Of a stretch of 64,000 bases of DNA, positions 17,353-26,294 are shown piece after piece; positions within the stretch are counted from its first letter, which is position 1, and each line of letters opens with the position of its first letter. Position numbers and translations under genes: made by a program. The notes under the pieces are model-generated. The model worked only from the letters and a program-made list of their open reading frames with translations. It did no database searches and was not told the DNA's origin. This DNA comes from Leptofilum sp041748655 (GTDB lineage Bacteria; Chloroflexota; Anaerolineae; Promineifilales; Promineifilaceae): positions 62,001 to 126,000 of the forward strand of contig JBGTCV010000043.1 of assembly GCA_041748655.1 (NCBI GenBank). Direction: 5' to 3'.

Positions 17353-19281
17353 TTACCCGCCGGGGAGTGGTGGGGGTGTGGGAGTTGGTGGTGTTGTTGG
17401 TTGTGAGGTTGGTTGTGGGTCGCCGCCGCCAGGAGCAGGTGTGGGTGTGTAGGTTGGCGTTGGCGTGGATGTGTTGGTTGGTGTTGGCGTGGGTGTGTTG
17501 GTGGGGCGTGGCGGAAGGGTGACGGCAATCTCAATAATGTTCAGGCTGGTTTCATCAAGTGGGCGGACGGCGATGGCAGCCAGCCAGCCACGGCTGCCGT
17601 CGTCCAGAATGATATTATACCAATCCCCGGCGGCGCTGTCTTTGGCCAGTACTGCGACAACATCGCCCTGGTAAAGATAGCGCATAATGGGGTAAGCGGT
17701 TCCCGGGCCCAGGCGCAGGCTGGCTGAGCTGACGATGACTTCTACCTGGGGGATTGGTGTGGGAGTGACGGTGACGGTAGGCGTTGCGGTGGGAGATGGG
17801 GTAAAAGTTGGTGTATCTGGTGGTGGTTTGATGGCAATGCGCTGGCTGCTGCTGGTTGCAATGTCTCGATTGGTGCTGATATCTTCCAGGACTATCTGCC
17901 ATTCAGAGATGACGTTGTTGCTTTCTGGAAGCAAGGTTTGCAGACTGTAGTTGCCATCTGTGGCTGATGTGCTGACGGTTCCCAGAAGGGAACGGCCGTT
18001 TTCCATGAGTAAATAAATTGAAAAGCGTTGGTTTTCTTGTAAGGTGTCGCGCCAGTTCCAGCGGAAGCTGACTGTATCGCCTGCCTGAAATTCTGATTCG
18101 TTGGCCGGGGCCAAAATGTTGATTGTGCCAGCTACGGCCGTATCCTGGAATATTAAGCTGGGTGTTGGCTCAGAATTTGCGTTCGGTGTAGTCACTGCTA
18201 GCGTGGGCGTGGGTGGTTGACTGGCGATCAGGCCCTCATTGGCAGCGGCCTGACTGGTGGGCTGAACGCTATTTTGGTTTTGCACTGTGGCCCAAATGGC
18301 AGCTGCGCTGCCCAGGCAGATAATAATGGCCAGAATGGGCAGCAGGATGATTGCAAGGGAGCGGCGCGGGGCTGGAATGGGCAGAACGGTTGTATCTCCC
18401 CGGTTTTGCATCAGCATCCGTTCACTTTGCAGCGCTTCGTTGATCGCTTCCAAAAACTCTCTGATGTTGGCATACCGCCCCCACGGCTGCTTGCGCAAGC
18501 TTTTTTCGATCAGGTCGTGTGTTTGCCGGGATAAATCGGGCCGTTTCTGCTCCAGCACTGTGTTTTGGGGTGTGAAAGCCTGGGAAAAATTTTGCCAGAT
18601 AGAGCCTGGTTCTGGGGGCAGCTCGGTGGTTAATATTTCATACAAAATCACGCCCATAGAGTAGATTTGGCTGCGGCTGTCTATGGGCTTGCCTTGATGT
18701 TGTTCCGGGGCGATGTAAGAGGCTTTTTGGTGGGAGGCGAGCTTTACGGCCGTTCCATTTTCTGCTGCAGGAATCCCTAAATCTACCAGCACCACTGTAC
18801 CGTCTTGCTTGAGCTGGATGTTGTCGGGCGACAGGTGATAATGATAAAGGTCAAGCCGTTCTGCCAGTTCCAGCGCTTCTGCAAGCTGGCTTATAATTTT
18901 TAAAGCGTAGATGCTGTTGGAAGATGATGGCTGTTGGGCAAGCTGTGCCAGCCGTTCCTGGAGCGTAATACCTTCGATCAGGTCGCGGGCTATGTAGGGG
19001 CGAGCGTTAGGCGTGAGCCCAATTTGATGAACCTGGGCAATATTAGGATGTTTAAGCTGGGCAACTTTGTTCATCTTGGCGATGAACTGCTCCACAAACA
19101 ATTTTTTATTATTAAAAATAGGCAGCAAAATTTCAATCGCTACTGTGCGATTTTCGTCAACATCAAAGGCCCGATAAAGATCGGTAACGGCCGTCTGGTT
19201 AATATGGGCTTCTAATTTATATTGATCAATAAGTTGATCATATAAATTGGACGACCTTGCCTGGTCTCTTTGTGTTTCCAT
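17353..19281 (-). CDS. Membrane-anchored pseudokinase with extracytoplasmic SH3b domain
   Basis: A 642-residue protein. Residues ~20-285 have the serine/threonine kinase fold, but key residues are lost. The glycine loop is absent, the VAIK lysine is Glu (VAIEILLP), and HRD has become HYH (YHYHLSPDN), so the catalytic Asp is missing. DLG replaces DFG, while the APE region is kept (YIAPEQHQG). A transmembrane helix lies near 310-333. Outside are a beta-domain with FRWNWRD and SIYLLMENGRSLLG (~410-490), a bacterial SH3 domain (~525-590: SLRLGPGTAYPI and GWLA), and a Pro/Thr-rich tail of PTPT repeats. It likely acts as a non-catalytic scaffold or wall-sensing receptor. It is the downstream member of a cluster with a second pseudokinase. 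Confidence 0.82.
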   Translation of the reverse strand: METQRDQARSSNLYDQLIDQYKLEAHINQTAVTDLYRAFDVDENRTVAIEILLPIFNNKKLFVEQFIAKMNKVAQLKHPNIAQVHQIGLTPNARPYIARDLIEGITLQERLAQLAQQPSSSNSIYALKIISQLAEALELAERLDLYHYHLSPDNIQLKQDGTVVLVDLGIPAAENGTAVKLASHQKASYIAPEQHQGKPIDSRSQIYSMGVILYEILTTELPPEPGSIWQNFSQAFTPQNTVLEQKRPDLSRQTHDLIEKSLRKQPWGRYANIREFLEAINEALQSERMLMQNRGDTTVLPIPAPRRSLAIILLPILAIIICLGSAAAIWATVQNQNSVQPTSQAAANEGLIASQPPTPTLAVTTPNANSEPTPSLIFQDTAVAGTINILAPANESEFQAGDTVSFRWNWRDTLQENQRFSIYLLMENGRSLLGTVSTSATDGNYSLQTLLPESNNVISEWQIVLEDISTNRDIATSSSQRIAIKPPPDTPTFTPSPTATPTVTVTPTPIPQVEVIVSSASLRLGPGTAYPIMRYLYQGDVVAVLAKDSAAGDWYNIILDDGSRGWLAAIAVRPLDETSLNIIEIAVTLPPRPTNTPTPTPTNTSTPTPTYTPTPAPGGGDPQPTSQPTTPPTPTPPPLPGG

Positions 19282-19654
19282 CTGTTCCTAGCGATAAATT
19301 TTTCTGACCTTATGCAAACTAACCGAAAACATTATAGCGTAATCTTTAGATGCGCATATTAGATGAGCGGGAGATAAACGGCTGCGGTGCTTGCTCAAAA
19401 GCATATGACAGAATTAGCCTGACAAAATTTTGGCTTGAATCGTGGGTTCTCTCTTCCTGAATCGGCTGACATGATCGTATGACGCTCATTACGCCAACTG
19501 CTCCCACAATAAACATAAGCACAATTAGTTAAACAAATGGTATCAACTAAAAGTTTCAATTTATCTTACGACATGCTGAATATAGCGATACTGTTTTGCC
19601 TGCCTGCATTTTGAGTTGTTTTTCCAGTTAAGCCAATGAAAATTCTTCGCCACA
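19282..19654. other. Intergenic region without a gene
   Basis: 373 bp between the two pseudokinase genes. A minus-strand TATAAT at 19331-19336 could be the -10 of the downstream gene, but no -35 was seen. The segment is AT-richer than its surroundings. No other structure was found. Confidence 0.5.
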
Positions 19655-21286
19655 TCAGGGTATGGTCGGCGGTGTCAGGCTAGGCGCTGGTGTAGGAGAT
19701 ATGGTGTTGTTGTTTGGCGGGGTGGCTGTGGCAGTGGTGGTGGGAAGAACGGCCGTTGGCTCTGCATTTGTGGCGGTGGCTGTTGGGTTGGGCAAGAAGG
19801 GTAGCCAAATAAGTTGACCGATACTTAACAGACTTGTGTCCAGGCAATTGACCTGCTGCAACTGGGCAACGGTGGTGTTGGTAGCCTGCCCCAGAGCTGA
19901 CAGTGAGTCGTTCGGTTGAATGCTGTACCGCACCCAGCCAAATGGGGGTGATGGTACACAGCTGCTTTGGGTTGGTTCAGATGTTGGGGTATTGCTTGCC
20001 TGGGCCGTTGGCGATGGCGTAATGGTTTGCGTAGGTAAGGCTGTGGGTACGGCCGTTTCTGTTGGGGCCAGGCTTGGAGCCGGGCTGGCCGTGGCCGTTT
20101 CTGTTGCCGTCGCAGTTGGGGTCTCTTCAACTGCTAATTTCGATTCGCTGCCGTCAGTGGGCGTAATGTTGAGGGAATTTACGGGCGGAGGTGCCTCGCC
20201 TTCGGGTGTAGTGGCTATAACCGGATTTTCTTCCACAGATAAAACGGCCGTGCCTGGCACCGGCACTTCGATTTCTGGTAGATTTTGGTTGGATCGACTC
20301 TGCCTAAACAGCAGCGCCAAAATGAGCAAAAACAGCAAGATCATGGCAGGTACAAAAATTTTGAGCGCTTTGGGCTGGCGCAGCTGGGTTAGCGCTTTTA
20401 GCCAGATGGGTGCAGTTGGGGGCGGGGCAGATTCCTGCTTGAGGGCGCGATCAAACGCCCTGATTTGTGCATCTACTGTCTCGAACCGGCTCCACTCTTT
20501 TTGCCAGATGCTGTCTTGAACTGCCAGATAGGTAGCCGAGGTTAGCCCTGGCCTCACCTGGTTAAGCGACACTTCTCGCGCCACTCCTTTATGCTCGAAA
20601 ATGTCCCACTCAGAGGCAGGCAAGGGTGGGCGGTGTCCGGCCAGCAGCCGGTAAAGCAGTATGCCCAGCGAGAAAATGTTGCTGCGCCCCGATAATGTTT
20701 TGCCTGCCAACTGTTCCGGGGATTGATAATCCAGCTCGGCGGGTGGCTCTTGTTCGATCTGGGAGGTGATGGGCGGAGCTGGTGGCACGACCAAATCTAC
20801 TAGATAGGGATTGCCGGAAGCGTCCAGGTAAATATTTTCTGGGCGCAAGTTGTGATGAATGAGGCCGGTTGGGTGAGCGACAGATAAGCCGGAGGCAATC
20901 TGTTTGACGAGTGTGAGCGATTGAAAAACGGCCGTTTGGTCCTGTGGCTCTATCGGTGGGCTGGTTTCAAGCTGCTTCGCCAAAAATTGGCCAGGCTGGT
21001 GGGGCATTACGGCAAACGGCCGTTTACCATCCAGTCCATGATCGAGCAAAGGCAAGATTGCTTCGTGTTTTAGCTGGGCTATTGTTTCGGCACGGCGCAA
21101 AAAACGGTCTGACAGATCGCTGGATTTTGCCGCATCTGGCTGAAGCGTCACCAAAAAAACGGCCTCACCTGAAGCTTCGTCTTGTGCCAGATAAATGGCA
21201 CCGACAGCTTGTTCCACAAGCAGCTCTTTGAGTAGATAGCGGCTTATTTTATTGTCATTTTCTTTTTTGTTGTGGGTTGATGACAT
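19655..21286 (-). CDS. Membrane-anchored pseudokinase with extracytoplasmic LysM domain
   Basis: A 543-residue protein, paralogous in plan to the next gene downstream. The kinase-like domain spans ~15-275. The ATP-binding lysine is replaced (AVFLVTLQP), HRD is HHN (LIHHNLRPEN), and DFG is DLV (YLVDLVVPP); the activation-segment motif survives as YQSPEQLAG. One transmembrane helix is near 312-332. A long Thr/Ala/Glu/Pro linker leads to a LysM-like peptidoglycan-binding domain at ~435-490 (RYSIQPNDSLSALGQ and LSIGQLIWLP). The family norm would be a Ser/Thr kinase with a wall-binding sensor, as in PknB; here catalysis looks lost. A minus-strand TATAAT at 21317-21312 lies close to the start. Confidence 0.82.
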   Translation of the reverse strand: MSSTHNKKENDNKISRYLLKELLVEQAVGAIYLAQDEASGEAVFLVTLQPDAAKSSDLSDRFLRRAETIAQLKHEAILPLLDHGLDGKRPFAVMPHQPGQFLAKQLETSPPIEPQDQTAVFQSLTLVKQIASGLSVAHPTGLIHHNLRPENIYLDASGNPYLVDLVVPPAPPITSQIEQEPPAELDYQSPEQLAGKTLSGRSNIFSLGILLYRLLAGHRPPLPASEWDIFEHKGVAREVSLNQVRPGLTSATYLAVQDSIWQKEWSRFETVDAQIRAFDRALKQESAPPPTAPIWLKALTQLRQPKALKIFVPAMILLFLLILALLFRQSRSNQNLPEIEVPVPGTAVLSVEENPVIATTPEGEAPPPVNSLNITPTDGSESKLAVEETPTATATETATASPAPSLAPTETAVPTALPTQTITPSPTAQASNTPTSEPTQSSCVPSPPFGWVRYSIQPNDSLSALGQATNTTVAQLQQVNCLDTSLLSIGQLIWLPFLPNPTATATNAEPTAVLPTTTATATPPNNNTISPTPAPSLTPPTIP

Positions 21287-21471
21287 GATTTAACTTTAAC
21301 GATAAAACGACATTATACAGTTGATCGATGCACGGAGCTTTGAAAAATTGAAAATTCACTCGCTTTATTATACACCGTCTGCGTGCATGTTGAAGCAAAA
21401 AGCATGTTAACAATCTTACCTATCGCTAACTTTAGACATTAATGGAAATAACGTTATGTCAAAAAATAATC

Positions 21472-21537
21472 CGCAGATTTCGCCGATTCACGCAGATTAA
21501 AGGCAAAAATCTGCGAAATCTGCGTTAATCTGTGGAT
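21472..21537. repeat. Inverted/direct 'CGCAGAT' repeat element
   Basis: CGCAGATTTCGC at 21472-21483 and its exact complement at 21513-21524, with further AATCTGCG-type copies around. A degenerate relative is at 58567-58617. It is an intergenic palindromic repeat of a kind dispersed in many bacterial genomes. Confidence 0.7.
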
Positions 21538-21582
21538 CAATTCTTATTTCCGATATTGTCTTTTATACGGCTCCTATTACGC

Positions 21583-22176
21583 TCAATCGGGCAGGAAGTT
21601 GATGATCCGTTCCTGACTGCTCAGGAGTGGGGGTGTCTCGTTTTGACGTTCAAGGTGCAGCTGCCATACGGCCGTTCCTGGCAAAATATCGATGGCGCTG
21701 AAATCAATCAACAGCTGAAAGTTATCTCCTATATTTGGTTCAGCCACGGTTCCGAGAATAAAAACCTCTCCATTTTGCCTCAGGCTTAGGACAAACTGCT
21801 GCCCGGCCTGCACCGGTTCTGAATACATCCAGTAAAAAGCGGCACGGCCGTTTTGCGGCAGGTTGCTGTTGGGGGGCGGCCCATACGGCGTGATGGCAGC
21901 GGCGGCAGGCAGCTGGGGCAGTGGGGTCATTGTGGCGGTTGGGCTGGGCAGGATGATGGCGGGCAGAATGGGGGCACGGGTAAGCGTGGTTGGTGTGGCG
22001 TCTGCCTGGGGGGTAACGGTTGGGCTGCTTGAAACGGCCGTTTGAACCCCAGTCGCTTCAGGGGGGAATAGATTGACGAAGAGGATAACGGCCAATAACA
22101 GTAGCAGGGGCATCACCGAATACCAAAAGCGTTTACTGCGTAATGATTTTTTAGGCTTTTTTTCGGGGGACACCAA
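21583..22176 (-). CDS. Single-pass membrane protein related to the pseudokinase ectodomain
   Basis: About 197 residues from TTG 22176, which lies six bases after GAGGAG; GTG 22173 is an alternative, and a TTG at 22221 lacks a ribosome site. A basic N-terminus (SPEKKPKKSLRSKR) precedes one membrane helix. A Thr/Pro/Ala linker follows, then a beta-domain (last ~100 residues) with AAFYWMYSEPVQAGQQFVLSL, NGEVFILGTV and VWQLHLE. This domain resembles the FRWNWRD...SIYLLMENGRSLLG domain of the SH3-bearing pseudokinase. The protein thus looks like that receptor's ectodomain without a kinase. It precedes both pseudokinases on the same strand and may share a pathway with them. The family is otherwise unrecognised. 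Confidence 0.6.
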   Translation of the reverse strand: MVSPEKKPKKSLRSKRFWYSVMPLLLLLAVILFVNLFPPEATGVQTAVSSSPTVTPQADATPTTLTRAPILPAIILPSPTATMTPLPQLPAAAAITPYGPPPNSNLPQNGRAAFYWMYSEPVQAGQQFVLSLRQNGEVFILGTVAEPNIGDNFQLLIDFSAIDILPGTAVWQLHLERQNETPPLLSSQERIINFLPD

Positions 22177-22297
22177 GCCAGGCTCCTCGTAGATGGGGAT
22201 TGATGCTGGTGGTAGACACAAATGACCAACCCCTAAAAGCTATCTTCAAAATTGACTCGCTAAATGAGTGGCATTGTAGCATAGCCAGCTTATTGAA

Positions 22298-22327
22298 CAA
22301 ACGGCGCAACCTAGGTTGCGCCGTTTG
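22298..22327. repeat. 30-nt perfect palindrome
   Basis: CAAACGGCGCAACCT followed directly by its complement, with no loop. A second small hairpin (GTAACTTT with AAAGTTAC) follows at 22353-22374. Both lie between two minus-strand genes and probably end transcription of the penicillin acylase gene, though the T-run is short. Confidence 0.7.
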
Positions 22328-22442
22328 CCTCAGAAAAGAAAGAGGAGCCCCGAGTAACTTTGTGAATAAAGTTACAAACAAATTGTAACATGTGGGCAAT
22401 TGGTCTCATCTGATATTTGTCACGATTGAGGTGTGAGCTTCA

Positions 22443-24830
22443 TCATGGCCATTTGGTCAGGGTGAGGGTTTGGCTTGTGGCGGCGAGAATTGCTTCTTCA
22501 GACCAGAGAATGGGGAAAAATTGGCCCTGCTGCCACAGGGAAGCTAAATCACTGTAATGCGGGCTGCCCAGATGGCCAGATTGTCCGGGGGTTAGCATTG
22601 CTTCTGCCTGTTCGATTTGGCTCATGTCGATGATGAAGCGAGACGAGACGGAGATGCCGTCGCTGGCAAAGCTGCCGGGGCGCATACCCGCCTGGGCAAC
22701 CGTGTTGCCATCCCCGCCAAGCGGCAGTGGCCCTACGTTGAACACCTGATCAAACGGGGTAATGCGCCCCAGGGCGTGCTGAAAGGTGACTTGATGCAGC
22801 CGGCCCCACTGCCACTCGCCAGGGTTTTCGCCCAGCGTTTGGCGCAAAACGGCCGTACTCCGCCCCAAACTTTCGATAAGCAATAAATTGCGCGTAGCCA
22901 TTGAATCACACCAGGCTTTGGGAACATCAGACAAAATTTTGAGCAGATTGACCAGCCAATAGCCCTGAAATTCGTTGACGGGATGCAGGTTTGGGTGGGT
23001 GCCCTGGCCCAAAAGCGATGCAGTTAGTTCAGGCGGTAATTTTGGGGCAAGAAGGGCAGCGGTGAGCTGTTTGACCAGCACCTGGAAAACCGTTCCGCCC
23101 ACGCTTTCTGGCGTGAGCTGCCCATCCCATTGGCGCAGCAGGTCGAGGGCAAGTTGGGCGTCGGGAACGGCCGTTGCCCAATCTGCCTCCAAATCAGCCA
23201 GCAGCGCCACCATCTGCAAGCCGGGCAGGCTTAGCTGATCTAGCTGAATGCGGCGACAGTCGGCCACGCCGAGCCTGGTGGGGTGGTCTAGCAGCTGATG
23301 CAGCCGTGCAGCGCGGTAGCCATTGCGCCACATCTGCCCCAGGTTGTGGCCAGATTTTTCAGGTGGCAGCAGGCGATGGTTGGCGGAGATGATCAGACCA
23401 CTTTGGGGATTCAGGGCGTGGGGCATTTCGGCGAAGGGAATCATGCCCAGCCAATCGTTCTGGCCAGACCAACCGGGGGTGGGCAGGCTGCCATCCCCGG
23501 TGGCGCGAATGGGTACCTGCCCTGTGACCCAATGGCCAATGTTGCCCTGCCGGTCGGCGTAGAGCAGGTTAAGCGAGGGCGCCTGAATGCGGGCGGCGGC
23601 GGCGGCAAAATCGTCCCAGGAAACGGCCGTATTCAACCAGCCAAAGCCATCCAGGGTCATCCCGCCGCGCAGGGCGGTAGAGCAGTAGGCCAGCGGCGGC
23701 GTTTCTGCCGTCATTAAGTTATGGATAAGCGGGCCGTGGTGCGTCATGGTGACGGTTTCCTGATGTGGTTTTTGGAAGCGCACCTCGATTTCTTCAACCA
23801 CCTGTTTGGCCATTCGCCATTCGTCGCCAAACTGGTAGCGAGTGGGATCGTCTGGGTGCAGCTTTTCAATGAACAGGTCTTCACAGTCGGTGTAGGCCAG
23901 GGTGGCGCCCCAGCTGATCTGTCCGTTGTGGCCTGCTATGACGTAGGGTAGACCCGGCTGGCTAAATCCGGCCACCTGAAAACCGTCGTCGCTGCGCAAA
24001 TGTTGAAAGTGCCAGATGGAAGGGGCACCAACGGGCAGGTGCATGTCGTTGCACAGGATGGCCCCGCCGCTTTGGCTGCGCTCTGGGGCGATGACCCAGC
24101 CGTTGCTGCCCCGGCCTGCCCCGTCCAGGCTGCCTTTGCCGTGGAAGGGGTTTTGCCAGGGAACGGCCGTTCCCTCCCAGGCATCGATCCAGCGGCTATT
24201 TTCTTCCAGGCCGTCTGGCAAGGTTGCGGGATGATTTTCAGGGTAGTGCATGAGCAGATCATTGAGCAGGGTGGGATCTGCCTGCTGCACCAGCTGGGCT
24301 TTGACCAGTTCGCCAAAAGCGCCATGGGTGAGCGCCCACATTTGCAGGTGAGCATAGGCAATCGAATCGAGCGGCTGCCAGGGTTGGGGGCGGTGCTGCA
24401 CGATGGCGAATTCAACCGGCAGCAGCGGCTGGCAGGCCAGGAAAGCGTTGACGCCAGTGCTGTAGGCGGTTAAATCTTCGTGCGCCTGGGCTTCAAGGCT
24501 GGCTAAAGTGGTTTGGGCCAGGCGGGCAAAGCCGAAGGTGCGGCTGAAGCGGTCGGTTTCCAGGGCGATGGGGCCAAAAACGGCCGAAAGGGTACCTTGG
24601 GCAGCGCGGCGATTGAGCTCCATTTGCCACAAGCGGTCCTGGGCGTGGACAAAGCCCTGGGCCAGGAAAAGGTCGTGACGGGTTTGGGCGTGGATGTGAG
24701 GAATGCCCCAGCGGTCGCGCCGAACGGTGACGCTGGCCTGGAGTGGTTGGAGGTAGATACGGCCGTCTAGCTGCGGCACTCTTTGGCGGCTCCAGCGTTG
24801 GATGATGGTTTTGAGCCGGGCGTCACTCAT
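22443..24830 (-). CDS. Penicillin acylase family (S45) Ntn-hydrolase
   Basis: A 795-residue amidohydrolase. Family motifs: VRRDRWGIPHIHAQT near 37, FVHAQDRLWQMELNRR near 60, and the autocleavage/nucleophile site GRGSNGW with Ser242, which would become the N-terminal residue of the beta chain. NDMHLPVGAPSIWH follows near 260, and a late SSRFIIDMS motif. Relatives hydrolyse penicillins or acyl-homoserine lactones. No signal peptide is visible at the N-terminus (MSDARLKTIIQRW), unlike the periplasmic enzymes, so the enzyme is either cytoplasmic or exported another way. Its start codon overlaps the end of the M23 fragment on the same strand. Confidence 0.93.
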   Translation of the reverse strand: MSDARLKTIIQRWSRQRVPQLDGRIYLQPLQASVTVRRDRWGIPHIHAQTRHDLFLAQGFVHAQDRLWQMELNRRAAQGTLSAVFGPIALETDRFSRTFGFARLAQTTLASLEAQAHEDLTAYSTGVNAFLACQPLLPVEFAIVQHRPQPWQPLDSIAYAHLQMWALTHGAFGELVKAQLVQQADPTLLNDLLMHYPENHPATLPDGLEENSRWIDAWEGTAVPWQNPFHGKGSLDGAGRGSNGWVIAPERSQSGGAILCNDMHLPVGAPSIWHFQHLRSDDGFQVAGFSQPGLPYVIAGHNGQISWGATLAYTDCEDLFIEKLHPDDPTRYQFGDEWRMAKQVVEEIEVRFQKPHQETVTMTHHGPLIHNLMTAETPPLAYCSTALRGGMTLDGFGWLNTAVSWDDFAAAAARIQAPSLNLLYADRQGNIGHWVTGQVPIRATGDGSLPTPGWSGQNDWLGMIPFAEMPHALNPQSGLIISANHRLLPPEKSGHNLGQMWRNGYRAARLHQLLDHPTRLGVADCRRIQLDQLSLPGLQMVALLADLEADWATAVPDAQLALDLLRQWDGQLTPESVGGTVFQVLVKQLTAALLAPKLPPELTASLLGQGTHPNLHPVNEFQGYWLVNLLKILSDVPKAWCDSMATRNLLLIESLGRSTAVLRQTLGENPGEWQWGRLHQVTFQHALGRITPFDQVFNVGPLPLGGDGNTVAQAGMRPGSFASDGISVSSRFIIDMSQIEQAEAMLTPGQSGHLGSPHYSDLASLWQQGQFFPILWSEEAILAATSQTLTLTKWP

Positions 24831-25168
24831 TATCTTTCACAAACCGGCTGGGCGGTGCAGCCAGAGGCGGTAGGGATGCATTGATAGTTGACGGCCATAC
24901 CGAGGTAGGGTGAGGGGTCGAGCGTATTGGCAAATTGCAGTTCGTTTAGGTAACGGCCGTTGCCGTCATCTTTTACAATAGAAAAGTGGAGATGGACCCA
25001 AATGGTGCGGGCTGAGCTGCCGTTGTAGTCACCGGTGTATCCCAGCAGCGTGCCCTGAGTTACAAATTTTTCGGCCGTGCCTGGCGGAAAGGCTGGTTCA
25101 ATGAAGCTGCTGCCGTCTCGATCTGCCATGTGGGTATGGTACAGCCAATACTGTTGGTCACAAACCAC
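24830..25168 (-). pseudogene. 5'-truncated M23 peptidase copy
   Basis: About 112 residues closely matching the C-terminal third of the neighbouring M23 gene (YTHxADR, FPPGT, GTLLGYTG, HLHFSIV, NELxFxNT, CxPTASGCT). The HLHF metal motif remains, but the first zinc motif (HQGID), the membrane anchor and the N-terminal half are missing, so it cannot be an active peptidase by itself. It is probably the remnant of a tandem duplication. Its end overlaps the penicillin acylase start. Confidence 0.75.
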
Positions 25169-25240
25169 GTAGTCTATCCTTTTTCCTTGGTCGAGTTATT
25201 ATCGACAGTTGATGAGGTTATCATGTTGCTTTCTGATTAT

Positions 25241-26029
25241 TCATTGGCATGTGGGATTTGACGTGCAGCCACTTGCCGTAGGGACGCAGGAGTAATTTAG
25301 CGGCATACCCAAGTAAAGTGAAGGGTCAATGGTGTTGGAGAAATTAAGCTCATTTAAGTATTGTCCGGCTCCATCATCCAAAACAATAGAAAAATGTAAA
25401 TGGGTCCAAATGGCTCTTGGCGAGGTCCCATTATAATTGCCTGTATATCCGAGCAATGTGCCCTGTTCTACAAACATTTCCTTTGTTCCCGGAGGAAACG
25501 TATCCTCGATAAAATCGTTGCCTTGTCGGTCAGCCAGGTGTGTATAGTACAGCCATATGGTACGTCCAGCTTGAAGCGGATCATTGGGTACGCGAATAAT
25601 TAATGAGCTTCGCCAGCTATCTTCACGGGTGAGGTACCCATCATAGGCAGCATACACGGGTGTTACACCGGGATCTGTGTTACTAAAAATGTCAATACCC
25701 TGGTGAGGATTTTCTGACGAATAAGGTCCCCGAGGATCTCCATATAAGAGGCCGATAAAGCCATCAGCTGGCAGAACAAATGGAGCACCTGGACAGGCAT
25801 CACGCTGTTCGGTAATCAATTCGGCCCGAGCGGTTGGATCGCCCTGAGCCCACTGTAAGAAGGATTGATTTCTGGGGTCCCTCAATAATCGAAGATTGGT
25901 AATGCCTCGACTGATAATAAAAGCGCCTAGTAATAACGAAAAGAGAATGAGGATTACTTTAAACCCGCGATAGTGTGGATCGATTAACCATCGCACAACT
26001 CTCTTTAGCCAGGAGGATAATTGTTTCAT
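25241..26029 (-). CDS. Membrane-anchored M23 metallopeptidase
   Basis: A 262-residue LytM/M23-type peptidoglycan endopeptidase. It has an N-terminal membrane anchor (residues ~22-45) and a region to ~95. The M23 fold carries zinc ligands in NPHQGIDIF (His/Asp near 129-133) and HLHFS near 215, with a final Cys-containing tail (SCVPTASGCTSNPTC) that may form disulfides outside the cell. It probably trims cell-wall peptides. The ATG at 26029 has a GGAGG a few bases upstream on the minus strand. It is followed by a truncated copy of itself. The lack of the ACGGCCGT motif and the lower GC suggest a different history from its neighbours. Confidence 0.85.
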   Translation of the reverse strand: MKQLSSWLKRVVRWLIDPHYRGFKVILILFSLLLGAFIISRGITNLRLLRDPRNQSFLQWAQGDPTARAELITEQRDACPGAPFVLPADGFIGLLYGDPRGPYSSENPHQGIDIFSNTDPGVTPVYAAYDGYLTREDSWRSSLIIRVPNDPLQAGRTIWLYYTHLADRQGNDFIEDTFPPGTKEMFVEQGTLLGYTGNYNGTSPRAIWTHLHFSIVLDDGAGQYLNELNFSNTIDPSLYLGMPLNYSCVPTASGCTSNPTCQ

Positions 26030-26175
26030 TGGCTAAGATTATACTGGGAGCATCGTACATCGCATATGGTGAGATGCAGGTGCGCATTTCGGGATGAAAA
26101 GGTTTTCAGACCAAATTACTCAGTTCGCCAATTGTGTTTTCAACTGTGATCCAATTGGTGTAACAACATAATATT

Positions 26176-26249
26176 CGGGGCATGGCGCAGCTTGGTAACG
26201 CGCTTCCTTCGGGTGGAAGAGGTCGTGGGTTCGAATCCCGCTGCCCCGA
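26176..26249 (+). tRNA. tRNA-Pro (anticodon CGG)
   Basis: Cloverleaf folded by hand. The 7-bp acceptor stem is CGGGGCA/TGCCCCG and the D arm is GCG/CGC. The anticodon stem CTTCC/GGAAG holds loop TTCGGGT with anticodon CGG (decodes CCG). The T arm includes GTTCGAAT, and the discriminator is A. CCA is not encoded. A hairpin with a T-run follows ten bases downstream. It marks the upstream edge of the eCIS island. Confidence 0.95.
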
Positions 26250-26258
26250 CAGGTATGG

Positions 26259-26294
26259 AAAACGGCCGTTTCTAATTAAGGAACGGCCGTTTTT
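26259..26294 (+). terminator. tRNA terminator built from two ACGGCCGT copies
   Basis: AAAACGGCCGTTTC and GAACGGCCGTTTTT form a 14-bp stem with one mismatch and an eight-base loop, ending in five T. Two copies of the dispersed palindrome thus make an intrinsic terminator. Confidence 0.7.
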
